Counted from the first letter of the stretch, positions 1-8,030 are shown. The stretch is 64,000 nucleotides of DNA from Leifsonia sp. 71-9 (GCF_001898805.1 NZ_MKVJ01000003.1:18508-82507), one strand, 5' to 3'. Made by a program: numbers and translations. Notes: generated from the letters alone by a model not told the origin.

Positions 1-617
1 CCTCCACGACTCCCGTCACGCTGACCGTTGCGCGCGATGACAAGGCGATCTCGGACGTCGCGAAGTCCCTGATCACGAGCCTGAACGACATCTTCGCGCT
101 CATCGCGACCAAGCAGGCGGTCAGCACGACGACCAACGCCACCGGCGGCACCGTCGTCACGGCGGGCACGTTCACCGGCGACTCCACGGTGCGGGATGCC
201 AACCAGAAGCTGCTCGACGCGGCCTCGGCCCCCATCGACGGCGTCTCCCCCTCGACCTACGGCATCTCCATCACCAGTGACGGCAACATGACCTTCGACG
301 CGGACAAGTTCGCGACGGCGCTCGCCGAGGATCCGGAGAAGGTGAAGGCGGCCGTCGCGGCCGTCGCCCAGCGCGTCGCAGACGCGGCCACCGCGGCCAG
401 TGACAAGTACGACGGCACGATCACCACCAAGATCACCGGCGAGCAGTCGACCGTCAAGAGCCTCAACTCGCAGATCAGCGACTGGGACACGCGCCTCGCC
501 GACCGGCGCGCCAGCCTCGAGAAGACGTACGCGAACCTCGAGGTCAACCTCCAGAAGCTCCAATCGCAGTCGAACTGGCTGACCGGCCAGCTCGCCGGCC
601 TCTCGACGAGCTCGTGA
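1..617 (+). CDS. fliD: FliD, flagellar hook-associated protein 2 (filament cap), C-terminal part
   Basis: The reading frame is open from the first bases of the window (codons in phase from base 3) and ends in TGA at 615-617, so about 204 C-terminal residues are visible and the start lies upstream. FliD caps the growing filament and folds flagellin at its tip. The visible part has the family's Thr/Ala/Asp-rich stretch followed by a heptad-like C-terminal region of about 60 residues that ends in a Leu/Gln-rich helix, as in FliD tails. The identity rests partly on position: fliS follows with overlapping codons and rod and basal-body genes come next. The last codons overlap the fliS start, implying translational coupling. 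Confidence 0.85.
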   Translation, partial: STTPVTLTVARDDKAISDVAKSLITSLNDIFALIATKQAVSTTTNATGGTVVTAGTFTGDSTVRDANQKLLDAASAPIDGVSPSTYGISITSDGNMTFDADKFATALAEDPEKVKAAVAAVAQRVADAATAASDKYDGTITTKITGEQSTVKSLNSQISDWDTRLADRRASLEKTYANLEVNLQKLQSQSNWLTGQLAGLSTSS

Positions 618-1045
618 TGACGTTGCTCAACTCCGCCGCCGCCAAGCTCTCCGCCTACAACCGGGACAGCGTGCTCTCCGCCAGCCCCGCCCGCCTCCTC
701 ACCATGCTGTACGACCGGCTCGTGCTCGACCTGACCCGCGCCGAGGCCGCGCTCACCGCCGACAACTGGCCGATCGCGTGGGAGAACCTGCGGCACGCCG
801 ACCAGATCGTGGCCGAGCTGGCCTCGAGCCTGCGGGTCGACCTGTGGAACGGCGCCGACGGCCTCCTGCAGCTGTACACCTACCTGGCCGAGCTGATCGT
901 CGACGTGACCGTCGAGCGCGACGCCGCCAAGGTGCGCGAGGCGATCGAGCTCGTCGAGCCGCTGCGTCAGGCCTGGCACGAGGCCGCCGCGACGATCCCG
1001 GCCGCCGGCGCCGGAGCGAGCGGGAGCGACCTCGGTGTCGCCTGA
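617..1045 (+). CDS. fliS: FliS, flagellin export chaperone
   Basis: This 142-residue protein matches FliS in size and pattern: an N-terminal Tyr/Asn segment, then LLTMLYDRLVLDL near residue 30, then amphipathic helices rich in Ala, Leu and Glu. FliS binds the flagellin C-terminus in the cytoplasm, prevents premature polymerisation and delivers it to the FlhA export gate. The ATG at 617 overlaps the fliD stop (TGATG); an in-frame GTG at 614 would add one residue. The C-terminus (Ala/Gly/Ser-rich, from about residue 130) is unlike the body of the protein. Its flagellin partner lies outside the window. Confidence 0.88.
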   Translation: MTLLNSAAAKLSAYNRDSVLSASPARLLTMLYDRLVLDLTRAEAALTADNWPIAWENLRHADQIVAELASSLRVDLWNGADGLLQLYTYLAELIVDVTVERDAAKVREAIELVEPLRQAWHEAAATIPAAGAGASGSDLGVA

Positions 1046-1406
1046 GCAGGAGGCCCTCGCGCCCGACCGGGCGCAGCCGGACTCCCTCGCGCCCGACCGG
1101 GCGCAGCCGGACTCCCCCGCGACCGACGCCGCCGGCGCCTGGGCCGACGCGCTCGAGCGGATGGAGGGCGAACTCCACCGTGCGCTCGCGCAGGCCGAGC
1201 CGGTGCCGTGGCGCCCGCCGATCGCCCTCGGCCCCATTCCACCGGAGCTGCACGACCGCGCCGCCCGCCTGCTCGAGGCCCAGCTGCACACCATCCGCTA
1301 CCTCGAGGACGTGCGGCAGACGACGGCGAAGCACCTGGCCGCCGTCAAGTCGGTGCCGCGCACCGAGCAGGGTCCGCGACCGGTCTATTTCGATCTGCTC
1401 GGCTGA
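1035..1406 (+). CDS. Small flagellar-operon protein, FliT-position, with 10-residue tandem repeat
   Basis: A 123-residue cytoplasmic protein starts at GTG 1035, 11 bp inside fliS, with a GGGAG ribosome site about 8 nt upstream. It has no signal peptide or membrane segment. The N-terminus holds two identical copies of LAPDRAQPDS. The rest is helical, with a Glu/Arg-rich segment and a C-terminal helix with alternating charges ending in PVYFDLLG. Its place directly after fliS is where FliT-like chaperones or other small late-export proteins occur, but no family motif is recognisable. The close coupling to fliS implies an export-chaperone-type or accessory role; that is inference only. Confidence 0.6.
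   Translation: MSPEQEALAPDRAQPDSLAPDRAQPDSPATDAAGAWADALERMEGELHRALAQAEPVPWRPPIALGPIPPELHDRAARLLEAQLHTIRYLEDVRQTTAKHLAAVKSVPRTEQGPRPVYFDLLG
1054..1113 (+). repeat. 30-bp perfect tandem duplication inside the post-fliS gene
   Basis: Two identical 30-bp units (1054-1083 and 1084-1113) begin CCCTCGCGCCC and encode LAPDRAQPDS twice in frame. A third, diverged copy may start after the second, since the protein continues with SPATD. The unit length is a multiple of three, so copy changes would alter length without breaking the frame. Confidence 0.9.
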
Positions 1407-1418
1407 TCGAACGGGGCC

Positions 1419-1440
1419 TTTCCGCTCATATGAGCAGAAA
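1419..1440. promoter_or_regulatory. 22-bp near-perfect palindrome just after the post-fliS gene
   Basis: The arms are TTTC and GAAA around a perfect 12-bp core, GCTCATATGAGC, with one mismatched pair (C1423/A1436). It begins 13 bp after the stop codon. No T-run follows, so it could be an operator as easily as an RNA hairpin. Its function is unknown. Confidence 0.45.
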
Positions 1441-1491
1441 CCTTAAGGGCCACCGAGGCGTCGTCAGCGGCACCCCGGGCGTGTCCACGGC

Positions 1492-1524
1492 GGTCATCGG
1501 CCGTTCAGCGCCCGTTCATCGCGC
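1492..1524 (+). promoter_or_regulatory. Candidate PHO box: three 11-nt direct repeats
   Basis: GGTCATCGGCC, GTTCAGCGCCC and GTTCATCGCGC follow each other with exact 11-nt phasing. This is the arrangement of actinobacterial PhoP sites, whose units begin G(G/T)TCA. Similar two-unit boxes stand before the two phosphatase genes in this window (46565, 56634). The site is over 330 bp from the flgB promoter, so it could act on an unseen promoter in this gap. Confidence 0.45.
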
Positions 1525-1566
1525 GGGGGTGGACCGGTGGGTCCAGCTCTCCGGGCGCCCCCAGAG

Positions 1567-1820
1567 TTGTCCACCTGTGGATAACTCTGGGGAGAACTGG
1601 TGGATGGAGGGGCGAAAAGTGTGGAGGACACGCGCGAGATGTGTGGAGACTCAGAACACCCAGCAAACTGAAAACACGCCTGATCAGCATATTCGCTGGA
1701 AAATCGGCCGTGTCGAACATCCCTTCGAAACCACAGGCGTGTAATTCACACCCTGGTTGAAGCTGTGGATGACTCTGTGGGTATACCTCTTTCGGAGGCG
1801 AAAAATCCACACTTTCCACA
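1567..1820. promoter_or_regulatory. Cluster of DnaA-box-like sites
   Basis: A perfect TTATCCACA lies on the minus strand at 1576-1584, abutting TTGTCCACC (1567-1575). TCATCCACA (minus, 1764-1772), AAATCCACA (1803-1811) and CTTTCCACA (1812-1820) follow, with weaker TGTGGA-containing 9-mers at 1620 and 1642. This density in 250 bp of high-GC DNA is unusual. It may be a DnaA-binding or titration locus. A replication origin is less likely because dnaA and dnaN are not adjacent. Confidence 0.5.
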
Positions 1821-1860
1821 CCTCGATCCACGACCTGCGCGGAACTCGCGCGCAGGTTGC

Positions 1861-1887
1861 TAACGGCCTCGGCGGAGCGGCCGATAG
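1861..1887 (+). promoter_or_regulatory. FliA/sigma-28-type promoter of the flgB operon
   Basis: TAAC (1861-1864), 15 nt, then GCCGATAG (1880-1887) matches the sigma-28 consensus TAAA-N15-GCCGATAA in 10 of 12 positions. Transcription would start near 1895, giving a leader of about 60 nt before flgB. The same arrangement recurs three times elsewhere at flagellar units. Confidence 0.75.
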
Positions 1888-1957
1888 AGCACGCTGAGCA
1901 CGGATCGCTCGACGACCAGGCCACGGATGAGCCGCCAGACCTCGATGGAGTGCAGCT

Positions 1958-2299
1958 GTGCTCGAATCCGTGACCAGTGCCGCCCTCGCGAGCGCCCTCG
2001 ACGGCCTCGCCGCGCGGCAGCGGGCGATCGCCAACAACATCGCCAACGTCAACACCCCCGGCTACACCGCCGAGCGCGTCTCGTTCGAAGACGCCCTGGC
2101 GCGGTCCGTCGCCGAGCACGACGGCCACACCACCGCGACGACCGCGCGCTCCCTCGAGCCGACGCGCCTCGACGGCAATAACGTGAACCTCGACACCGAG
2201 ACCCTCTCCAACGTGGACACCGTCCTGCGCTTCCAGTTCGCCTCGCAGGCGGCGGGCGGCACGTTCACGGCGATCCGCTCCGCGCTGCGGACGAGCTGA
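1958..2299 (+). CDS. flgB: FlgB, proximal rod protein
   Basis: This 113-residue protein carries the rod/hook signature ANNIANVNTPGY near residue 30 and ends with a helix of the rod-protein type. FlgB forms the base of the flagellar rod on the MS ring and is exported without a cleaved signal. The GTG at 1958 is chosen because a GGAG motif at 1947-1950 lies 7 nt upstream and the N-terminal helix starts there. It is the first gene of the long basal-body operon behind the promoter at 1861. At 113 residues it is slightly shorter than typical FlgB (about 130). Confidence 0.9.
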   Translation: MLESVTSAALASALDGLAARQRAIANNIANVNTPGYTAERVSFEDALARSVAEHDGHTTATTARSLEPTRLDGNNVNLDTETLSNVDTVLRFQFASQAAGGTFTAIRSALRTS

Positions 2300-2313
2300 C
2301 AGGAGCACCGGCG

Positions 2314-2706
2314 ATGACATTCGACGCGATCGGGATCGCGGGCACGGGGCTGACCCTGCACCGCAAGTGGCTGGACGCCGTCTCGGACAACCTGGCCAAC
2401 ATCAACACCGCCAAGCCCACCGACGGCTCGGCCTTCCAGGCGCGCTACATCGTGGCGCAGGAGGGGCAGGGCGTCACCGGCGCGTACGTGGCCGGCGCCG
2501 CCTACGGCAGCGCGGAGGGCCGGATGGTCTACGAGCCGGACAACCCCGTCGCCGACGCCGAGGGCTACGTGCGCTACCCCGACATCGACCTCTCCGAGCA
2601 GATGGGCGCCCTCATCATGGCGCAGCGCGGCTACCAGGCGAACGCCGCCGTGGTGGACCGCGCCAAGGAGACCTACCAGGCCGCTCTGCAGATCGGAAAG
2701 AACTGA
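2314..2706 (+). CDS. flgC: FlgC, proximal rod protein
   Basis: The 130-residue product has the N-terminal rod motif DNLANINTAKP and the conserved C-terminal segment with MAQRGYQANAAVVDRAKE, both diagnostic for FlgC. It polymerises with FlgB and FlgF/G-type subunits into the rod and is exported by the type III apparatus. AGGAGC 10 nt upstream of ATG 2314 serves as ribosome site. The stop overlaps the fliE start (TGATG at 2704-2708), so the two are probably translationally coupled. Confidence 0.93.
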   Translation: MTFDAIGIAGTGLTLHRKWLDAVSDNLANINTAKPTDGSAFQARYIVAQEGQGVTGAYVAGAAYGSAEGRMVYEPDNPVADAEGYVRYPDIDLSEQMGALIMAQRGYQANAAVVDRAKETYQAALQIGKN

Positions 2707-3011
2707 TGCCCATCCCCGCGATCTCCACGATCGGCTCGGTCGACGCGACCACCTCCGCCGCCGCCGTCACCGGCGCGACCGGCACCGGGGGAGCGGCGTT
2801 CGGCGACGCTCTCAGCGGCGCCATCGACAACCTCCAGCAGCTGCAGGGCACGAGCGACAAGCTCGCGATCCAGGCCGTCACGGGCAACCTCGACGACATC
2901 CACGACGCCACGCTGGCCTCCACCCGCGCCCAGGTCACCCTCGAGCTGGTCGCCGGGGTGCGCAACAAGGCCGTCGACGCGTTCAACGAGATCATGCGGA
3001 TGCAGGCCTGA
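2706..3011 (+). CDS. fliE: FliE, MS ring-rod junction protein
   Basis: A 101-residue Ala/Thr-rich N-terminus is followed by the conserved FliE C-terminus, with LASTRAQVTLELVAGVRNKAV and a final NEIMRMQ segment. FliE joins the FliF ring to the FlgB rod and is among the first exported substrates. Both ends overlap neighbours by one base in the form TGATG, with flgC before and fliF after. Length and position are normal for the family. Confidence 0.92.
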   Translation: MPIPAISTIGSVDATTSAAAVTGATGTGGAAFGDALSGAIDNLQQLQGTSDKLAIQAVTGNLDDIHDATLASTRAQVTLELVAGVRNKAVDAFNEIMRMQA

Positions 3012-4597
3012 TGCCCCAGCAGGTGACGAGCTTCTTCCGCCGGATCGGTGACTCGATCCGCGGGTTCTCGCTGGCCCAGCGGGTCATCGCGATCATCGGC
3101 GTGGCCGTGCTCGCCCTGGGGATCACCGGCATCGCGATGTGGGCCTCCCAGCCGACCTACACGCCGCTCTTCTCGGGACTGCAGTCGTCCGACGCCTCGG
3201 CGATCGTGGACCAGCTGCGCACCGACGGCGTGCAGTACCAGCTGACCGATGGCGGGGGGACCATCCTGGTCCCGCAGCAGAGCGTCTACGACGAGCGCCT
3301 GAAGGCGGCGTCGGCGGGGCTTCCCTCGTCCACGACGGGAGGCTACTCGCTGCTCGACAAGATGGGCGTGACGTCGTCCGAGTTCCAGCAGTCGGTCACC
3401 TACAAGCGGGCGATGGAGGGGGAGCTCGGCAACACCATCGCCGCCATGAAGGGCGTGAAGACCGCATCGGTGCGCCTCGCGATCCCCGAGGAGACGGTGT
3501 TCGTCTCCGAGAAGAAGGATCCGACCGCCTCCGTCTTCGTCGAGACGCAGAACGGCGTGACTTTGAGCCAGGACCAGGTGCAGGCGATCGTGCACCTGAC
3601 GAGCGCCGCGGTGACCGGGATGCAGCCGACCGACGTCGCCGTCATCGACGCGAACGGCACCGTCCTGAGCGCCGTGGGCACGGGCGCCGTCGGGGGAGCG
3701 GACAAGCAGGCCGGCGACTACGAGGCGCGGGTGAAGACCGCGGTGCAGGACATGCTCGACAAGGTGGTCGGGCCGGGGAACGCCACGGTCGCGGTCGCCG
3801 CCGATGTGAGCAAGGAGTCGGCGCAGCGCACCCAGGAGTCGTACACGGTCCCGACCGATGCGCCGTCCCTCAGCGAGACCACGCAGAAGGAGACCTACAC
3901 GGGCTCCGGCGGGTCGGCGGCGGGTGTGCTCGGTCCCGACAACATCGCGGTCCCGAACGGCACGAACGGCAACGGCACGTTCAACTCCGAGTCGGCGACG
4001 AAGGACAACGCGGTCGACAAGGTCACCGAGCAGCGCACCATCCCGGCCGGCGCGATCAACCGGCAGACCGTCTCGGTGGCGCTCAACTCCGATGCCGTCG
4101 GCAGCGTGAGCACCAACGAGATCCGCAACCTGGTGAACGCCGCCGCCGGCATCGACACCAAGCGCGGCGACTCCGTCAGCGTCGAGATGGTCCCGTTCAG
4201 CAAGGCCGGGGCGACGGAGGCGGCCAAGGCGCTGCAGGAGGCGAAGGACGCCGCTGCGGCCGACCAGCTCACGGGCATCGTCCGCACCTCCATCATCGCC
4301 GCGGCGGTCGTGGCGGCGCTGATCATCGTCTTCGCCCTGGTGCGCCGGAGCCGGCGCCGGGCAGCCGAGCAGACCGAGATCGAGGAGGAGTCGCTGGCGT
4401 TCGAGGCGTCGCCGTTCCCGATCCCGCTCGAGCAGGCCGCGCCGACCGTGCCGATCCCGCTCGAGGCTCCCGACCCCGACAGCCCCGAGCTGGAGGCCGA
4501 GCGCCGCCGCTCCGAGATCGAGGCCCTCGCGGAGCGCGACCCGCAGAAGACCGCGGAGTACCTGCGCAGTCTCATGGATGATCGGGCCGGCGTATGA
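3011..4597 (+). CDS. fliF: FliF, flagellar MS-ring protein
   Basis: The 528-residue product builds the membrane ring that anchors rod, switch and export gate. A transmembrane helix lies at about residues 24-46 (VIAIIGVAVLALGITGIAMW). YscJ/FliF ring-building domains follow, with YKRAMEGELGNTIAAMKGVKTA near residue 135. A Thr/Ser/Gly-rich external loop spans about 280-330. A second membrane helix lies near 430-450, followed by an Arg-rich cytoplasmic tail with acidic and Pro-rich stretches ending in the FliG-binding segment. It overlaps fliE by one base and fliG by four. Length is close to the family norm (530-560). Confidence 0.95.
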   Translation: MPQQVTSFFRRIGDSIRGFSLAQRVIAIIGVAVLALGITGIAMWASQPTYTPLFSGLQSSDASAIVDQLRTDGVQYQLTDGGGTILVPQQSVYDERLKAASAGLPSSTTGGYSLLDKMGVTSSEFQQSVTYKRAMEGELGNTIAAMKGVKTASVRLAIPEETVFVSEKKDPTASVFVETQNGVTLSQDQVQAIVHLTSAAVTGMQPTDVAVIDANGTVLSAVGTGAVGGADKQAGDYEARVKTAVQDMLDKVVGPGNATVAVAADVSKESAQRTQESYTVPTDAPSLSETTQKETYTGSGGSAAGVLGPDNIAVPNGTNGNGTFNSESATKDNAVDKVTEQRTIPAGAINRQTVSVALNSDAVGSVSTNEIRNLVNAAAGIDTKRGDSVSVEMVPFSKAGATEAAKALQEAKDAAAADQLTGIVRTSIIAAAVVAALIIVFALVRRSRRRAAEQTEIEEESLAFEASPFPIPLEQAAPTVPIPLEAPDPDSPELEAERRRSEIEALAERDPQKTAEYLRSLMDDRAGV

Positions 4598-5613
4598 CCG
4601 ACGCGAAGACGCCGCTGACCGGCCCGCAGAAGGTCGCCGTGGTGCTGATGAACATGGACCAGCAGCGCGCGGCCCAGGTGATGAAGCAATTCTCCGACGA
4701 GGAGGCCGACGAGATCACCGCCGAGATCATGCGCCTGCGACGGGTCGACCCGGGGGTCGCCGAGAAGGCGATGAACGAGTTCCACGACCTCGCGACGCGC
4801 GGAGCGGTCTCGACCCGCGGCGGCCGCGACATCGCCGTGGGGCTGCTGGAGGCCTCCTTCGGCGCCGAGCGTGCGACCGGTGTGCTCAACCGCGTGGCGT
4901 CCAACATGGCGGGCAAGCAGTTCGAGTTCCTCGACGCGGTGGAGCCGGGCCAGGTGCAGATGCTGCTCGCGGGGGAGTTGCCGCAGACCAGCGCGCTCGT
5001 GCTCGCGCACCTGCGCGCCGACCAGGCGTCCCGCGTGCTCAGCGGGCTGGACGACGCGGCCAGGACCGAGGTCGCCCACTCGATCGCCACGATGGGCTCG
5101 CCGAGCCCCGACGCGGTGCGCGTGGTCGCCGACACCCTGAAGCAGCGCGCGAGCGCGGTGGTCGCCTCCCGCGCGGCGAGCGACGCCGTCGGCGGTGTGC
5201 AGCCGCTCGTCGACATCATCAACCGCTCCGACGCCAGCACCGAGAAGGCGCTGCTGGAGGCCCTCGAGCTCCGCGATCCCGAACTCGCGGAGGAGGTGCG
5301 CTCGCGCATGCTCACCTTCGAGGACATCGTGCGCCTGGAGGCCCGCGACGTGCAGCAGGTGCTGCGCGGGGTGGATGTCGCCGTGCTCGCGGTCGCGATG
5401 AAGGGCGCGCTGCCGGCGGTCGAGGAGATCATCACGGCCAACCTCTCCGAGCGCAACCGCGAGGTGCTCGCCGACGAGGTGCGGATGCTCGGCCCGGTGC
5501 GCCTGTCGCAGGTGGAGGATGCGCGCGCGGCGATCGTCCGCGCCATCCGCGACCTGGAGGCCACGGGCGTGATCACGGTGCAGCGCGGGGACGAGGACGC
5601 GTATGTCGAGTGA
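4594..5613 (+). CDS. fliG: FliG, flagellar motor switch protein
   Basis: The 339-residue protein has the FliG N-terminal FliF-binding domain (LTGPQKVAVVLMNMDQQRAA), a middle domain with ELPQTSALVLAHL in place of the usual EHPQ motif, and a C-terminal torque domain with alternating charges (AIVRAIRDLEATGVI). FliG couples MotA/B ion flow to rotor movement. The Leu for His change in the EHPQ motif, which contacts FliM, is a mild departure worth noting. The start overlaps fliF by four bases; the end overlaps fliH by eleven. Confidence 0.95.
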   Translation: MTDAKTPLTGPQKVAVVLMNMDQQRAAQVMKQFSDEEADEITAEIMRLRRVDPGVAEKAMNEFHDLATRGAVSTRGGRDIAVGLLEASFGAERATGVLNRVASNMAGKQFEFLDAVEPGQVQMLLAGELPQTSALVLAHLRADQASRVLSGLDDAARTEVAHSIATMGSPSPDAVRVVADTLKQRASAVVASRAASDAVGGVQPLVDIINRSDASTEKALLEALELRDPELAEEVRSRMLTFEDIVRLEARDVQQVLRGVDVAVLAVAMKGALPAVEEIITANLSERNREVLADEVRMLGPVRLSQVEDARAAIVRAIRDLEATGVITVQRGDEDAYVE

Positions 5614-6274
5614 CACCGCCTTCGCCCCGCTCTCGATCCCGGTGCTGACGGAGACCGAGCAGGAGCAGACCGCGCTCGCGTCGGCGCGTGCGCGCGGCTA
5701 TGCGACGGGCTTCGCCGACGGCCGCCGAGCGGCCGCGGAGGAGCAGGCGGCGTGGCTGGTGGCGGCGGAGGAGGCGCGGGCCGCGCAGGAGGAGCAGCTC
5801 ACGGCGCGCATCGCCGTCCTGGCGCAGGCTCTCCGCGCCGCAGCGGTCGAGCTGCGCGAGGCCACCGTCCCGGTGCTGGCCGAGGTGGAGGATGTGCTGG
5901 TCGAGGCTGCTTTCGAGCTGGCATCGGCCGTGGTCGGCGACGCCCTGAGCGACCGGGTCGACGCGGCGCGCGCGGCCGTCGCGCGGGCGCTGTCGGGGGA
6001 GACCGCGGGGGAGGTCGCCGTCGTGCGCCTGAACCCGGACGATCTGGCGCTGCTCGTCGAGGCGGAGGCGGAGGCGGAGGCGCAGGGGCAGGAGCAGGCC
6101 GATCCGGAAGGGAACGCCCGCACGGGCAGCGCGCTCGCGACGGGCATCCCGGCTCCGCGCCTGGTGCCCGACCCGTCGATCGCCCCGGGCGACGCGGTCG
6201 GCGAGCTGCCGGCGGGCTGGCTCGACGCCCGCATCTCCACCGCTCTGGCGCGGGCAGGGAAGGCGCTCTCATGA
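5603..6274 (+). CDS. fliH: FliH, flagellar export ATPase regulator
   Basis: This 223-residue protein lies between fliG and fliI, as in most flagellar operons. It has the FliH layout: a variable N-terminus, a long Ala/Glu/Gln-rich helix at about 20-90 and a C-terminal domain that binds the FliI N-terminus. FliH dimers hold FliI in check and dock it at FliN. An Ala/Glu repeat at about 155-165 (AEAEAEAQGQEQ) is low complexity. Sequence identity is weak, as usual in this family, so the assignment leans on context. The ATG at 5603 lies inside fliG and the stop overlaps the fliI start. Confidence 0.85.
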   Translation: MSSDTAFAPLSIPVLTETEQEQTALASARARGYATGFADGRRAAAEEQAAWLVAAEEARAAQEEQLTARIAVLAQALRAAAVELREATVPVLAEVEDVLVEAAFELASAVVGDALSDRVDAARAAVARALSGETAGEVAVVRLNPDDLALLVEAEAEAEAQGQEQADPEGNARTGSALATGIPAPRLVPDPSIAPGDAVGELPAGWLDARISTALARAGKALS

Positions 6275-7584
6275 CCGCGACGCTGCCCCGCTGGGACGCA
6301 GCCGTGCGCGAGGCCGCGGCCGAACGCGTCGGTCGCGTCAAGGCCGTCGTCGGGCTCGGCGCCGAGGTCGAAGGGGTCCCCGCGGCCATCGGCGACCTCG
6401 TGACGATCGGCGAGGCGCCGGGGGTGCACGCCGAGGTGGTCGCCACGACCGCGGACTCCGCGCGGGTGATGCCCTACGGCCGCCTCACCGGCATCGCCGC
6501 GGGCGCGCCCGTCCGGGCTGTGCGCACGCCCCTGCTCGTCCCGACCGGTCGCGGGATGCTCGGCCGCGTGATCGACGCGCTCGGCCGTCCCGTCGACGGC
6601 AAGGGCCCGATCGAGCCGGACGGCTTCGTCCCCCTCGACAACCGCGCCCCGGACGCCATGCGCCGGGCGCGCATCCTGACTCCGCTCGGCCTCGGCGTGC
6701 GCGTGCTCGACACGATGGTCAGCGTCGGCCGCGGCCAGCGTCTCGGCCTCTTCGCCGGTTCGGGCGTCGGCAAGTCGTCGCTCCTGTCGATGATCGCGCG
6801 CGGCACCGAGGCCGACATCTCGGTCATCGCCCTGGTGGGGGAGCGCGGCCGCGAGGTGCGCGAGTTCCTGGAGGACGACCTGGGGCCCGAGGGCCTCGCC
6901 CGCTCGATCGTCGTCGTCGCCACCTCCGATGAGCCCGCCGTCATGCGCCTGCGCGCGGCGTTCGCCGCCACCCGCATCGCCGAGTCGTTCCGCGACCAGG
7001 GCGCCGACGTCGTCCTCATGATGGACTCCCTGACCCGTGTCGCGATGGCGCAGCGCGAGATCGGCCTCTCGGCGGGCGAGCCTCCCGCCACCCGCGGCTA
7101 CCCGCCGTCGACCTTCTCCCTGCTCGCCCAGCTGCTCGAACGCGCCGGCACCGGCGAACGCGGCTCGATCACCGGCCTCTACACGGTGCTCGTCGACGGC
7201 GACGACCACAACGAGCCGATCGCCGACGCGGCCCGCAGCATCCTCGACGGCCACGTCGTGCTCGACCGGCGGCTCTCGGTCGTCGGGCACTTCCCGTCGG
7301 TCGACGTGCTCGGCTCCGTCTCCCGTCTCGCGACGCGGGTGACCTCGCCCGAGCAGCGGCAGGCGGCCACGGCGCTGCGGGCCACGCTCGCGGCCAAGGT
7401 CGCCGCACAGGACCTGCTCGACGTCGGCGCCTACAAGCCGGGCACCAACCCGCGGGTGGATGCGGCCGTCGCGAACGAGGACGCGATCAACGCGTTCCTG
7501 CGCCAGAGCATCGGCGAGCCGGCACCGGCCGACGAATCGTGGGCGCGCCTCGGCGCGCTCGTCGCGAGGATGGGAGGGCTCTGA
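6271..7584 (+). CDS. fliI: FliI, flagellum-specific export ATPase
   Basis: The 437-residue product energises substrate unfolding at the export gate as a hexamer related to F1-ATPase beta. The Walker A motif AGSGVGKS is at 162-169, Walker B VVLMMD at 247-252, and the conserved RGYPPSTFSLLAQLLERAG follows. The ATG at 6271 overlaps the fliH stop by four bases and gives the normal family length. A longer upstream frame is rejected because it runs antiparallel in sense with fliH and lacks similarity. The stop shares a base with the fliJ start. Confidence 0.96.
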   Translation: MTATLPRWDAAVREAAAERVGRVKAVVGLGAEVEGVPAAIGDLVTIGEAPGVHAEVVATTADSARVMPYGRLTGIAAGAPVRAVRTPLLVPTGRGMLGRVIDALGRPVDGKGPIEPDGFVPLDNRAPDAMRRARILTPLGLGVRVLDTMVSVGRGQRLGLFAGSGVGKSSLLSMIARGTEADISVIALVGERGREVREFLEDDLGPEGLARSIVVVATSDEPAVMRLRAAFAATRIAESFRDQGADVVLMMDSLTRVAMAQREIGLSAGEPPATRGYPPSTFSLLAQLLERAGTGERGSITGLYTVLVDGDDHNEPIADAARSILDGHVVLDRRLSVVGHFPSVDVLGSVSRLATRVTSPEQRQAATALRATLAAKVAAQDLLDVGAYKPGTNPRVDAAVANEDAINAFLRQSIGEPAPADESWARLGALVARMGGL

Positions 7585-8030
7585 TGGCACGCACGTTCCC
7601 CCTGGCCGGCCTGCTGCGACTGCGGCAGATCGAGAAGGACCACGCGGCGAGCGACCTCGCCGCCGCCAACGCGCTGCGGCGCGACGTGGGGGAGCGGCAG
7701 GTGCGCGCGATCGCCGCGCTGCACGCCGTGCCCGTCGAGGCGATCGACGCGAGCACCCTGTTCGCGCTCGCCGCGGCCCGCGCCTCCAGCCGGAGCATGC
7801 TCGCCGACCTCGATGCCCTCGCCGCGAAGGCCGAGGCCGAGGCGGCGGAAGCGCAGGAGGCGTTCACCGAGGCGAAGAAGCGCGCCGTCGGACTGGAGAA
7901 GCTGGAGGCCCGGCACGCGTCCGAGCTCGCCGCGAGCGAGCTGGGCGCCGAGCAGGCGGCCATCGACGAGATCGCGACCGGCGCGTGGCAGCGCGACCGG
8001 AGCGCGGACGGACGGAGGAGCGGGGCATGA
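7584..8030 (+). CDS. fliJ: FliJ, flagellar export chaperone-escort
   Basis: This 148-residue, mostly coiled-coil protein directly follows fliI. It has the FliJ pattern: an Arg/Leu N-terminus (LLRLRQIEKDHAASDLAAA) and a second long helix rich in Ala and Glu. FliJ acts as the stalk of the FliI hexamer and recycles chaperones. The ATG at 7584 overlaps the fliI stop (TGATG). Sequence conservation in FliJ is low, so context and coiled-coil architecture carry most of the weight. Confidence 0.85.
   Translation: MARTFPLAGLLRLRQIEKDHAASDLAAANALRRDVGERQVRAIAALHAVPVEAIDASTLFALAAARASSRSMLADLDALAAKAEAEAAEAQEAFTEAKKRAVGLEKLEARHASELAASELGAEQAAIDEIATGAWQRDRSADGRRSGA

Larger units (their letters stand above)
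1407..1957. other. 551-bp intergenic control region upstream of flgB
   Basis: No convincing gene is seen here; short open frames lack ribosome sites and coding bias. From left to right it holds a 22-bp near-palindrome (1419-1440, core GCTCATATGAGC), three PHO-box-like 11-nt repeats (1492-1524), a cluster of DnaA-box-like 9-mers (1567-1820) and a FliA-type promoter (1861-1887). The stretch around 1650-1830 is clearly richer in A and T than its surroundings. Confidence 0.7.

Noticed and set aside
1567..1820. Possible chromosomal origin of replication.
   Set aside because: dnaA, dnaN, recF and rpmH are absent and the neighbours are flagellar genes; kept only as a DnaA-box cluster.
3895..5616. 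Long open frames antisense to fliF and fliG, and similar ones over most genes.
   Set aside because: They are high-GC shadow frames with Arg/His/Ala-rich products, no ribosome sites and no family resemblance.
6271..7584. A longer fliI frame starting near 5752.
   Set aside because: The extra residues run through fliH in another frame and are Gly/Arg-rich; ATG 6271 gives the normal ATPase N-terminus.
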